The translations under genes and the position numbers were made by a program. Positions 12,601-21,289 of a DNA stretch of 25,644 nucleotides are shown here, in pieces. How positions within the stretch are numbered: the stretch's first letter is position 1; every line of letters begins with the position of its first letter. The stretch is from NCBI GenBank assembly GCA_049999765.1, contig JBNGIQ010006772.1, positions 1 through 25,644 on the forward strand. The letters run 5' to 3'. This stretch comes from Phaeoceros laevis. Taxonomy: Eukaryota > Anthocerotophyta > Anthocerotopsida > Notothyladales. The notes under the pieces are model-generated. The model did not search any database. It was given only the letters and a program-made list of their open reading frames with translations, and had not been told where the DNA came from.

Positions 12601-15032
12601 GCTGTACACAAGCAGGCTTCTTCGCTCCTGCCATTAGTGCCGGGGTCCTGCTTCACGTCAGCCTCAGCACTATCATCAACAAAATCATCAGCATTGCAAT
12701 TTGAAATGGACGCATCCACTTCTAGCTCTTCCTTATTCAGCACCACATGTTGCATGACAAGTGGAGCCACTCCAATCAATGCACCCTCTACAGGCCCCGT
12801 TGTCACTGGTAGCTGGTCATCAGCTTGGCACAAAACTTGAAGTGGTGGCGCCATTGTTTGACTGGTTCCACAAGACAACCCTTTCTGCCCAGCCAGCTTT
12901 ACACAATTGACTAGACCTTTCAGTTCACTTGTCTGTTTGAGGTCGGTATCCAGCTTCTGCTCGAATTCACCTGGTTTCTCACCATCTTGTATCCTATTAA
13001 TAGCTGGCAGGTCTTCTACAGCTTCTACTTCGCAGACACCTCTATGATCTGTAGGGGCCCTCACCTGGCCACCAACTTCATTATCAGCTGAGACACTCTC
13101 ATCTGGGATCTGACGCAGCTCTTGAGAAACTTGTGCATGAATATTAGCACTTCCAACCATGGTAATACATCTTTCTGCATTCGTTTCAATTGATACCTGC
13201 CTCCCTTCCCTTTGATAGTCTAGCAGACATGCTGTCTCATTGCTTTGGTGATCCACATCAGGAAGACCTTGCTTAACTTCCAAACAGGATGAGGGCCGCT
13301 CAGTCCTGTCAACCAGTTCGTTTCCAGGACTTAAACATGGACTGCCCTGATGCTGAGCCATACATAAGCCTGGACTGGTCACTGGTTGAAAATGTAACTG
13401 CTTCCCTTTCTTAGTTGATTGCAGCATCCGTATCCGAGAGCTAGGGGTTAACAAATGCTTGGACCTTAATGAGGCACAACTGCGTGGTGTCCTCTCTCTG
13501 CTGTCATGCTGACGTTTCGGGGTAGAAACAATGGGACCTTGTTGTGAGGCCAGAGACTTTGGCGTCACAGAGTAATTTTGGGGGCGTGCTCTTAGGGAAC
13601 TTTCAGGGGTGCCACTATTGTCTTCAGAATCTTTTGCCTCTGCATCTCCAAACTCCAGATCGAAACCACTGTAGAACATGATGTACTAGAAGATTAGCAG
13701 AAAGACAGAGCTTCCATAAAGATGCATGCACTTTTCAACAAGTTCAGCACCTCGGTCTTTACCTTCTCTGGTAATCATCTTCTGGTAGTACCGTCCATGC
13801 CAGCAAGCTGCAACGCAAGAGCAGTTCATGAGGACAGGTGAATATGTGGTGTAAAAGCAGGCATCGAGCCCAAAGCAAAAATCTTACCAATCTTCGAGCC
13901 AGCGGTGGTTGACCAACTTAATATTCAAGCGTTTCGCAAGCTCATATTTCTCACCTGTCAGCCCATACATACATGTCAGATGGGTAGAGACAAAAAAAGA
14001 GCAGATGTTCCCTGCATTTGCACTTGCTGATTTTCCTATGCACCTCTTTCACGCAAAAACCACCACTACAGAAACCCTCTGCTGCAGGAAAAATATCATG
14101 CCCCAAAGTATCACAATCTCTTCAAGATTGAGTCCAGTAAAGTCTCACCCTCAAACTTGTAGCAAACCAGATGAGTGACTTTGGTGGCAACAAGTGGCTT
14201 TGTAAATCTGGCCCCCATCATATCCACCATCCTCTGCAAGACAAGAGAGGGCTTCAAAGTCAATTTTCTTCCTTCAATCTTTCTTGTTGACATGCGCAAT
14301 AGATACATCCAGGGCTGAGGCTGTTTTAGAAAGAAAGGTCTGAAGAACATACCACGATATCAGTTCGTGTTTGACCTTGGTAACCCGTCAAGCAAAGAAC
14401 AAGATTATCACTTCCAGGAATTCCGTTCAAGCATTTAAGAGGCCTGTATAGTACCTGCATGCAGCGTCGCAAAGGATGATGAACCTGTAGAGTCCATCAA
14501 TGGGACCACTTTGAACCCTAGGAAAGCGGGAGCTTGAGAAACATGCAACTTACCAATTTGGGATCAATGAGCGTGCCAGATTGTAGACAGTCCGCAACCC
14601 ACAAGTCGGTAACCAGTTCCTTCCCATCCTTTTGTGCAGCTACACAGATAGGATCATCCTGTGCATGAGATTATGAGGTCTTGTTAGGCCAAAACAGAGA
14701 AAAACTAGACACAGAATAGGCTGCCAAGGGCCCGTAGCTGCGAAGTTTGGGAAGCAGCTAAAGCGCATAGCTTTAACCAAAAATGCTCACCAGCACAAGT
14801 TCGCAGACGATGACGTGGGTACAACTGGCTGAATACCGACCCATATGCTGCCCTCCATTTCCTTCCAGTGCTTCAAGAAACTGCGGATCAGACGCGCAAA
14901 CCTATTGTAAGATTCACAACGGACAGACCTGCCTCATCCGTAAGTCCGGATGGCATCTCTCCAGCATACCTCTTGCTCCCCGGCCTCATCAAACCCCGCG
15001 AGCACAAATCGGACTCCATGGAAGAGCACCAT
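9674..15032 (-). CDS. BRCT(x4)-PHD nuclear protein, likely DNA-damage/chromatin factor, ten exons
   Basis: A predicted 1467-aa protein. Exons in transcript order: 15032-14970, 14880-14791, 14658-14554, 14454-14353, 14233-14149, 13954-13888, 13807-13763, 13668-10645, 10563-10347, 10279-9674. All junctions are GT..AG and the frame is continuous. BRCT1 (about 1-90) starts FHGVRFVLAGF and has the helix-3 Trp in LWVADCL. BRCT2 (about 100-180) has GARFTKPLVATKVTHLVCY and HRWLEDC. A polar linker with many TP/SQ-like and Lys-rich stretches fills about 186-1135. A C-terminal BRCT (about 1136-1225, WLLRADYLEA) is followed by a second BRCT-like unit (about 1250-1345) lacking that Trp. A PHD finger (1406-1455: CSVC..C..C..HIYC..CKKC) and a basic tail end the protein. 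The third and fourth PHD cysteines are 7 residues apart, longer than usual. BRCT pairs bind phosphopeptides and PHD fingers bind histone tails, so a nuclear signalling role is inferred. The architecture recalls the Arabidopsis At4g02110 type. ATG 15032 precedes BRCT1 directly, but upstream sequence is also open. Confidence 0.92.
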
Positions 15033-15466
15033 GTGCCTCCGACGTGTAAGTTCCCTTCGCCTGGCTGGGTGCTTCTCTACGTTGGTCTCATCAAGGTTTT
15101 CTTGCCAAATTGGCGGGAATGTAGGCCGTTACTTCCCGACGTCAGTGTGTTCTAGTAAGACACACTAAGTGGCTCGTCTCCTCCAGTAGAACCATTCTGC
15201 TTGAGCCTTGACGATTACGTCCGTGCATGGAAGAAATTAGAAGCGACTTTTGCGTGGTTTTGGTGGAAGGTCCAATCCAGACATTTTTGAAGCTGTGTAC
15301 GTATGCAAGTTCAAACTCCTTTCGTCCCTTCCATTATGTGTACTGGAAGCATTAGTCAAGACATTTACTGCAAAGACAAATTTTATCAAACGATTGAATC
15401 ATTTGAATGAAGCCTATTTTTCAAGATCGTCTGGATTGTCTGGATACTTGTCGACTTTCGGTCGCG
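15033..15466. promoter_or_regulatory. Shared divergent promoter of the BRCT-PHD gene and LTO1
   Basis: 434 bp separates the two divergent start codons, so both 5' UTRs and promoters must fit here. There is no recognisable coding exon. A GACGTCAG (ACGT-core) motif lies at about 15138-15145. A short inverted repeat AGTGTGT..ACACACT spans 15144-15166. No strong TATA box is visible on either strand. Co-regulation is inferred from spacing only. Confidence 0.5.
15113..15120 (-). promoter_or_regulatory. E2F-type site upstream of the BRCT-PHD gene
   Basis: The minus strand reads ATTCCCGC, an exact match to the plant E2F consensus WTTSSCSS, within TTCCCGCCAA. It lies about 80 bp upstream of the BRCT-PHD start codon. 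E2F control of plant DNA-repair and replication genes is established; use of this site is inference. It is also about 350 bp from the LTO1 start. Confidence 0.5.
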
Positions 15467-17345
15467 ATGGCTTACGCTATCTCGACTTCCTGTTGCGCTT
15501 CACCCCTCAAAGCGCTACCGCACATCCAGCCAGCGGCGCACCCCTGCCAGCTTGCTTTGAAAGTGCTGTCAAGGGGTGCGGGACTGGGATGGAGCCGTAG
15601 GGGTGGGGCGGGTAGCCTTCGCAAGCAGGTGATCATCATGCAGCCTAATCGGTTTCAGACAAAAGACGTCCTGCAAGCCTGACAGATTGTGTGCTTCTTT
15701 TCAATGCAGAAGCGCCGTGTGAGTAGGTTGAACAGAACAGGATTGAGTTCCCTCGCCAGGAGATTGGCCAGGGCTGCCAGCGATCAGGACAACAAGAATG
15801 TGGCCCCAGACCTACCCAGCTTGCAGGAGCCTGTGCCATCCAATGCCCCGGTCGAGAACGCGTCCAAATTGTCCTACTCCTTCGTCACTGGGTTGGCTGC
15901 TGTAGGGCTCCTGGAGACAGGTTACTTGACCTGGTCCAAGCTCTCAGGATCTTCCGTTCTGTGTCCCCTCGGGGCTGCAGGCTGCGCTGACGTGCTCAAC
16001 AGCGAATACGCCTCCATCTACGGTGTGTGATGCTCGTGTTCAGCCAGTGAAGCGAGTTTGTTTTGTAGTGGTGATCTGACATCTGAGCTTCTGGATCATC
16101 CAGGGGTGCCGCTGTCTCTTGTAGGCGTGGCTACGTATGGAGCAGTTGCAATACTGGGAATTTTGGGCCTGCAGGGTAGAGAGGAACAGGACTCCGTGCA
16201 GAAGTGGCTGCTATTGGGGTGCACCAGTGCGATGGCTGTAGCCAGCGCGTATTTCATGTACGTTCTTACTGTGAAGCTGGAGGGAGCCTCATGCACCTAT
16301 TGCGTCTCGTCAGCACTGTTATCCCTCAGCTTGCTGCTGGCTACTCTTCGGGTGCGAGGCCTTCTTTCTTCGGCCGGCTCTGGACCTGAATTCCACTTCC
16401 AAATGTATGAGCTTTTCGGCGACTATCACAGAGTATTATGCCTTTCTCTAGATACAGATGACTTGCAATGTTCTGCTTGCTCTTACTACGCCTCTTCTGC
16501 GAGCAGGGATTTTCTGCAGTAGAAATTCAGAAAGTACTGGGACTACAGGCAGCAGTGGGTGCGTCTGTGATTGTTGCATTATCTGTAGGGTTCAGCGACG
16601 CAAACACAGCTGTTGCGAGGTACGCAAGTTCTGGCCCCAGTTGCTTTCATTTTTAGGATTGTGAAGCTTTACTTAGCTCACGTAGTTAGATGTGGACAAT
16701 GGATCAGGCCTGTCATTGTACCACTGGCTGACGAGTGTGCTTTTGGTTAGGTCCGCCAGTGTAGATCTGCCGTTTGTGCAACATGAAGTCTTAACCTCCT
16801 CCACCCCAGAAGAGGTATCTTTGGCCAAGCATCTTCGATCCATTGGTGCAAAAATGTATGGAGCCTTCTGGTGTTCGCATTGTCTCGAACAAAAAGAGGT
16901 GATGAGGCTGAACTGGTGTTCCTGAATTCGTTTTTTGTTCAAATTTTATTGTGATAAGTATTTTCCGTAGAAGTGATAAAAAAACGAATAATGGAATACC
17001 TTACCTGGCTAGACATATTACTGAGAAATAGACAACAATTGGTGATTTCGCAGATGTTTGGACAGGAAGCTCTGAAATATCTGGATTATGTGGAATGCTA
17101 CCCTGAAGGTTACAGGAAGGGGGTTCCCATTGCCAAAGCCTGTGAAAACGTCAAAATTGAAGGGTTTCCAACTTGGGTCATCAATGGGGAGGTATGTCAA
17201 GCAATGGCTGAATCTGTGGGAGAGCGGCTTAATCAGATGCTGAAAACCTTGACATTTGTGGTGCGTGCAGGTCGTTGCAGGAGAGCTGGAGTTACCAGAA
17301 CTTGCACGCAAATCTGGCTTTGATTCTGTTAGTGTGGATCAGTAG
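15467..17345 (+). CDS. LTO1: LTO1-type chloroplast VKOR-thioredoxin fusion (lumen thiol oxidoreductase), seven exons
   Basis: A predicted 398-aa thylakoid enzyme that makes disulfides in lumenal proteins; its VKOR domain passes electrons to quinone. Exons: 15467-15628, 15710-16022, 16104-16351, 16507-16619, 16751-16898, 17054-17191, 17271-17345; all GT..AG, frame continuous. Residues about 1-80 form a Ser/Ala/Arg-rich transit peptide (MAYAISTSCCA..). The VKOR domain (about 110-275) has several membrane segments, the loop cysteine pair in CPLGAAGCADVL (C139, C146) and the active CTYC (C222/C225). The thioredoxin-like domain (about 280-398) has WCSHC (C320/C323), two further cysteines (C343, C358) and the cis-Pro loop GFPTW. 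Every redox cysteine of the Arabidopsis protein has a counterpart, so it should be active. ATG 15467 sits in a good context (GCGATGGCT); an upstream in-frame ATG at 15407 would add 20 less transit-like residues. The gene starts 434 bp from the divergent BRCT-PHD gene. Confidence 0.95.
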
Positions 17346-18282
17346 TCCAGTCGTGGAATGAAACATATGTTTTTGGATTCACAATCCAGGATGCCCAGCC
17401 CTGAGAGCCTGTGCTGGCACCTTCGAGTAATGTGGTCACAGTTCGTCATGTGGAAAAGTGGTTGCAGGCACCCATGGCGAGCATTCAAGGTTATTGTTGA
17501 AGCTTGCTGTCGCTGGAACTCTTAACAGCTCGCAACGAAACTTGTGGTTCAAACCCAAGAAAGTATGTGCTGTCCTCTTTCGTTTGTAGAGTTATTACTT
17601 CGGTTGACAAGTGTCAGGTGCTCCCACGCAAAATGGTAGAAGCATGTCTCGTGAAGTCACTGCAGTGTGGATAGTGGCATTGAGCACTGCTCATGAAACC
17701 TTGGTGATGGCCTAGCACTCTGCATTTCAGCTGCCAGCAGTGTTATGGAGCCCTCAGTTGCCGGGCATATGAAAATAAGCCTACTAAGGGGGTTTGCTAG
17801 AGGATGAGGTTGTCGAGCTTTGAAGAGCATGTGTTGATTTCGGAATGCGTTTCCATTTGAAGTTTGTTTGGGCCTGGGAATCCAGAGTTTGTTAGGCTCC
17901 CAGTTGGTGGGTGGGCCTGGACGGTATCAGCTTTGGTTTTTTTCCAGTCACAATGAGACGGAAGGTACGAACGCCACCATAAGCATGCGGGATGATCACC
18001 TAACCAAGCTCAGAATGGACTCCGCAACTCTTCCCTGACACCAACAAACCAGATTCAGTGTGGCACAGGAAAGCATTTCTAGCCCTCTGCCCTTTTCAGA
18101 GGCCACATGGAGAGATACGGAACACAACGTTGGCCTCTGCAAGGTGTGGTGCCAGAAGTGAAGCAATTGAGTCGCTACCAGTAACTCAATCACACAGGCT
18201 TCCTCCACGGTGACAGCACGCACTGATTAAGTTATCAATCGATGACAAAGAGGAATCTGAATCTGACTGCAACTGTTACACT
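17346..18282. other. 3' flank of LTO1, no gene recognised
   Basis: Only short, featureless open frames are present. The LTO1 3' UTR should occupy the first few hundred bases, but no canonical AATAAA is close to the stop. No RNA gene or mobile element was recognised. Confidence 0.4.
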
Positions 18283-18322
18283 CGAGTGTTCAACAGGATC
18301 CACGAGTGTTCAACAGGATCCA
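18283..18322. repeat. Perfect 20-bp tandem duplication
   Basis: CGAGTGTTCAACAGGATCCA occurs twice with no spacer (18283-18302 and 18303-18322). A weaker third echo, CTCAACAGGACCA, follows near 18338. It is probably a recent local duplication and lies about 270 bp left of the 5S-derived composite. Confidence 0.9.
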
Positions 18323-18587
18323 TCCCTGTAAAATAGGCTCAACAGGACCAAGGAGTCAAAATCCGGCAGATGTTGGCTCCCTAGTCATGCCGTTGGCAAA
18401 CTATGGCCATATCTCCAAGAGATGTCGGGGATACTTTCAAACAAGTTATAGTCGACGTAGCCCCCTTCACTCGGGAAACTACCGTGAATTGAGGCATATC
18501 AACGAGCAAATTATTTCCTGGTATTCTTTCTCAACCGGCACCACCGGGACGTAGCAAGCTTCCCTGTTTGTAGCACGGCTAGCCTGT

Positions 18588-18800
18588 CCCGTTCCTTAAT
18601 TTGACGCAAGCATTGAAGGCTGGCACGCGCGCCCTGGCCTGCCCCCGTGCGGTCAGAGAGGGGAGAGAGGGAAGCTAAACCAGGCGGCGGGCCCGCAGCA
18701 TCTCTCGCGCGCGCGCCTTGGGCTACCGGGCTTGCGGGCAAGCACGCTTCTCTCCCGGTTCCCCTCTCCCTCATCCTGCCGTTGCGCGGAATGGCGGGCC
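18588..18800 (-). repeat. GC-rich repeat R, copy 1 (truncated, minus orientation)
   Basis: About 213 bp with clear similarity to 20084-20400 and, inverted, to 21086-21289 and 21290-21595. Diagnostic blocks on the plus strand: GTTCCTTAATTTGACGCAAG, GCATTGAAGGCTGGCACGCG, GGTCAGAGAGGGGAGAGAGG, a CG-rich run, GGGCTTGCGGGCAAGCACGC and CTCATCCTGCCGTTGCGCGG. It carries no protein signal. Read on the minus strand, it directly follows the 5S-derived body at 18801-19059. Confidence 0.85.
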
Positions 18801-19059
18801 ATGTTCCATCGCGAGTGTATCATGGCACATGACACGGCCATGGAAAGACGTGTGCAAGGCATTTGGGTATACCGGCCATGCGACCGTATACACAAAGACA
18901 ATGTTGCCAAACACCAATCCAAAGCAAATTAAAAAGAAGAACAATGTTGTGTGTTGGTCCCATATTTTGTTGCTTGCTTGGTGGTGGAGTGTGAAAAGAG
19001 AGAGCACGCACTCATTCTCATTTGTACTAATTAATAACAAGTAGAAGTGGAAGAAAAAC
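18801..19059 (-). repeat. Body of 5S-derived unit 1
   Basis: On the minus strand this follows the 5S-like segment. It opens with TTTTTCTTCC, a Pol III-type stop, and then matches 20552-20820 over most of its length: for example CACCAAGCAAGCAACAAAAT, GGATTGGTGTTTGGCAACAT and CCCAAATGCCTTGCACAC. Differences from the second copy are scattered substitutions plus indels near the distal end. It has no reading frame of interest. Confidence 0.85.
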
Positions 19060-19360
19060 GGGTGCGGCATCGAGACTTCCCAGGAGGTCACCCATCCTAG
19101 CACTGATCCGACCCAAAGTGACCTCCTAGCACTGATCCGACCCAACGGCGCTAAACTGCAGAGATCACCCATCCTAGCACTGATCCGACCCAAAGGCGCT
19201 AAACTGCAGAGTTCTGATGGGATCCGGTGTGGTAGCCCCAGAGAGTTCTAATGGGGTCCGGTGTGGTAGCCCTAGTTCTGATGGGGTGTGGTAGCCCTAG
19301 TTCTGATGGGGTCCGGTGTGGTAGCCCTAGTTCTGATGGGGTCCGGTGTGGTAGCCCTAG
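19060..19360 (-). repeat. 5S rRNA-derived segment, unit 1, internally reiterated
   Basis: The minus strand matches plant 5S rRNA: ACACCGGATCCCATCAGAACT, then a box-A/IE-like region, GGATGGGTGACCTCC (box C) and a GCACCC end. It is not one clean gene. The 5' half is present five times as a 25-33 bp unit (19211-19243, 19245-19274, 19275-19299, 19300-19329, 19330-19359). The segment containing CCTAGCACTGATCCGACCCA (plus strand) occurs three times near 19096, 19125 and 19173. Shared changes with unit 2 (TTGGGTCGGATCAGT) separate both from typical functional 5S genes. It is a pseudogene or mobile-element head, not a working rRNA gene. Confidence 0.9.
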
Positions 19361-20037
19361 TACCGTAGAGGCCTATGCACTTCAGCAAATAATAATTATT
19401 TTTGACTTTTGCCGAAATGAACTATAACTTTTCTAAAGTTTGCCGAATTTCAGATATATTTCACAACCGAGGTGCTGAAATATAAAAAAATATTTTAGCA
19501 CCCGATTTTCAACCATTTAAGCATCAAATCAGGCATTATTTGAAGGCGTGGGCATGGCGCACTAATTTCCTGCACAATATGGGGTATATATAAGTTTGCA
19601 AACTCCAAGACACTCCTTACATATTCAAGACACTCCTTATGTTTCTATATTCTTATGCTGGCTTTAGGTTTAGAACTGGCTACTAACAGTACCAAGGCAG
19701 GGAGATGGAGGAGTCAGAGAGGCGGAGAGAGAGGCTGAGGACCTTGCGCCTCAAGGCGGGGAGATGGAGGAGTCAAAGAGCACGCTGCACCTGTCTCTTT
19801 AGCATGGCAAGCTAAAGACTATAGGCACCTATATAGGCAACCTATATAGGCACCTATTTAGGCATTTAGGTAGGCACCTATGTAGGCACTTATGTAGGCA
19901 CCTATAATATATGTGCAGAATCTTTAAAATATATCAAAAAAAAATGCCGAAAATATAAAATATTAAAAAAAAACCTGCTAAAAATTAAAATAATTATTTC
20001 GGCACTAGGGTGCCGAAGTGCATAGGCCTCGACGGTA
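19361..20037. mobile_element. 673-bp MITE with TA target duplication inside 5S-derived unit 1
   Basis: The element spans 19363-20035 with TA on both sides (19361-19362, 20036-20037). Its ends are inverted: CCGTAGAGGCCTATGCACTTC on the left and the complement of GAAGTGCATAGGCCTCGACGG on the right, one mismatch in 21; looser symmetry (AATAATTATTTT) extends inward. TA duplication and long TIRs point to a Tc1/mariner-type non-autonomous element, though the tips are not the classic Stowaway CTCCCTCC. The interior is AT-rich and has no transposase. It carries a TATATATA motif near 19586, a duplicated GGGAGATGGAGGAGTCA (19700 and 19759) and an AGGCACCTATRT array (19826-19903). Removing it restores continuity with the other 5S copy, which confirms the boundaries. 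Confidence 0.88.
19825..19904. repeat. About 12-bp short tandem repeat inside the MITE
   Basis: Around seven degenerate copies of TAGGCACCTATR, some shortened or reading TAGGCAACCTAT or TAGGCATTTAGG. It lies in the right third of the MITE. Confidence 0.8.
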
Positions 20038-20083
20038 TGACCGCGCCACGACATACCCTGTCGCCAACGAGCTATCACCCATC

Positions 20084-20400
20084 CTGTTCCTTAATTTGAC
20101 GCAAGCATTGAAGGCTGGCACGCGCGACCTGGCCTGGCCCCGTGCGGTCAGAGAGGGGAGAGAGAGAACCTAAACCAGGCGGCAGGCTGCGGCATCTCGC
20201 GCGCGCGCGCGCGAGCATGCTTTGAGCTGCCGGGCTTGCGGGCAAGCACGCACCGTTGTCTCCCGGTTCCTGCGCTCCCTCATCCTGCCGTCGCGCGAAA
20301 CGGCGGGCCCGCCGTTCTGCGCAACGGCAGATGAGGGAGCACCCGTTCGCGCCAACGGCGGCAAGGGGCTCCGGAACAAATGCATTCTTTGAAAGAACGG
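20084..20400 (-). repeat. GC-rich repeat R, copy 2 (long form, minus orientation)
   Basis: About 317 bp, the near-inverse of 21290-21595 along its whole length, including the distal block AAGGGGCTCCGGAACAAATG and GCATTCTTTGAAAG that copies 1 and 3 lack. It lies between the two head-to-head 5S-derived units. It includes a (CG)n run near 20190-20214 and a long palindrome listed separately. Confidence 0.85.
20274..20340. repeat. Near-perfect palindrome, about 33-bp arms, no loop
   Basis: The left arm begins GCTCCCTCATCCTGCCGTCG and the right arm ends GCAACGGCAGATGAGGGAGC. The centre is CGGCGGGCCCGCCG at 20307/20308. Two or three mismatches or indels separate the arms. A related half-palindrome is at 21364-21410. 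It could extrude as a cruciform. Confidence 0.85.
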
Positions 20401-20438
20401 GTTATGGATGATACACCGTCGGCGACAAAATTTGGCGC

Positions 20439-20551
20439 GGTGCGGTTATAGCACGGCTATTACACCGGATCATAGGAACTCCGCAGTCAAGCGCCCTTGG
20501 GTCGGATCAGTATTGGGATGGGTGACCTCCCGGGGAGTCCCAATGCTGCAC
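20439..20551 (+). repeat. 5S rRNA-derived segment, unit 2 (nearly full length)
   Basis: About 113 bp aligns to the whole 5S rRNA: GGTGCGGTTATAGCAC at the 5' end, ACACCGGATCATAGGAACTCC, box-A-like GTCAAGCGCCCTTGGG, box C in GGGATGGGTGACCTCCCGGG, and a GCTGCAC end, followed by CTTTTTCTTCC. Box C and the T-run are intact, so Pol III transcription is possible. The intermediate element differs from normal 5S (GGGTCGGATCAG). The upstream GATGATACACCGTCGGCGACA is shared with unit 1, so the family extends beyond the rRNA part. It is a 5S-derived repeat (Cassandra-like LTR, 5S-headed SINE or decayed 5S spacer array) rather than a functional gene. Confidence 0.88.
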
Positions 20552-20820
20552 TTTTTCTTCCACTTCTATTTGTTATTGCAACAAAATATGGGACCAACAC
20601 ACTGCTCTCTCTCTCTCGCACACCCACCACCAAGCAAGCAACAAAATATGGGACCAACACACAACATTGGTCTTCTTTTTGATGTGCTTTGGATTGGTGT
20701 TTGGCAACATTGTCTTTGTGTATAAGGTCGCGTGGCCGGTACACCCAAATGCCTTGCACACCTCTGTCCATGGCAATGGAACATGGTTATCATGTACCAT
20801 GACAATATATCGCCATGCAT
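20552..20820 (+). repeat. Body of 5S-derived unit 2
   Basis: Starts with the T-run after 5S and matches 18801-19059 inverted. It carries an internal duplication absent from unit 1: GCAACAAAATATGGGACCAA appears at about 20578 and again at 20638, separated by a CT-rich microsatellite. The similarity fades near 20790-20820 after CCATGG. Confidence 0.85.
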
Positions 20821-21085
20821 GCGATGTACCCATGTGCCATAGAGAGAGAGAGGAAAGACTGTCTACCCACTACTTCAAAATAAAAGAAAAAGAAAAATTC
20901 TCACCTACATGCCACTACTACTAATGTAAAAGCGTCTTGTAAAAGCGTGGTGTACGTCATAAAACCCTTGTAATCCTTGTAGACACTAGTGGTAGTCTAG
21001 ATCTAGCACATGCATGCAGCCAAACCCTTATGGAAAACCGTCCCCACGGACACGGACCCCACCCCACTCCTACTCCTAATCTGGA
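20821..21085. other. Spacer between 5S-derived body 2 and repeat R3
   Basis: About 265 bp present in this unit but absent from unit 1, where the body runs straight into R. It contains an A-rich run near 20877-20897 and a repeated TGTAAAAGCGT at 20926 and 20938. It may be an insertion into unit 2 or a deletion from unit 1. No gene is visible. Confidence 0.5.
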
Positions 21086-21289
21086 ACGGTGGGCTCGCTG
21101 TTCCGCGCAACGGCAGGATGGAGAGAACGGAGCGTGCTTGCCCGCAAGCCCGGCAGCCCAAGGCGCGCGCGCGAGAGATGCAGCGGGCCCGCCGCCTGGT
21201 TTAGGTTCTCTCTCCCCTCTCTGACCGCACAGGGGCAGGCCAGGTCGCGCGTGGCAGCCTTCAATGCTTGCGTCAAATTAAGGAACGGG
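21086..21289 (+). repeat. GC-rich repeat R, copy 3 (truncated, plus orientation)
   Basis: Inverted match to 18588-18800 with the same block order. It ends GCGTCAAATTAAGGAACGGG and is followed directly by ATCACCCATAATCC, the start of copy 4, so copies 3 and 4 are tandem. Confidence 0.85.

Noticed and set aside
13666-13679. ATG at 13679 as the start of a 1026-residue protein
   Set aside because: It lies upstream of an acceptor (CTACAG ending at 13669). Splicing there joins DDYQR to SGFDLEF in frame with seven upstream exons that encode clear BRCT domains.
18511-18922. Overlapping 60-90 codon frames in the GC-rich repeats
   Set aside because: The same frames recur in each copy of repeat R because of its composition; there are no conserved starts or domains.
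19363-20035. Protein-coding transposon
   Set aside because: The 673-bp interior is AT-rich with no transposase frame; it is non-autonomous.
20439-20551. Functional 5S rRNA gene
   Set aside because: The intermediate element and several stem positions differ from typical plant 5S and the changes are shared with the rearranged unit 1, so this is a derived repeat.
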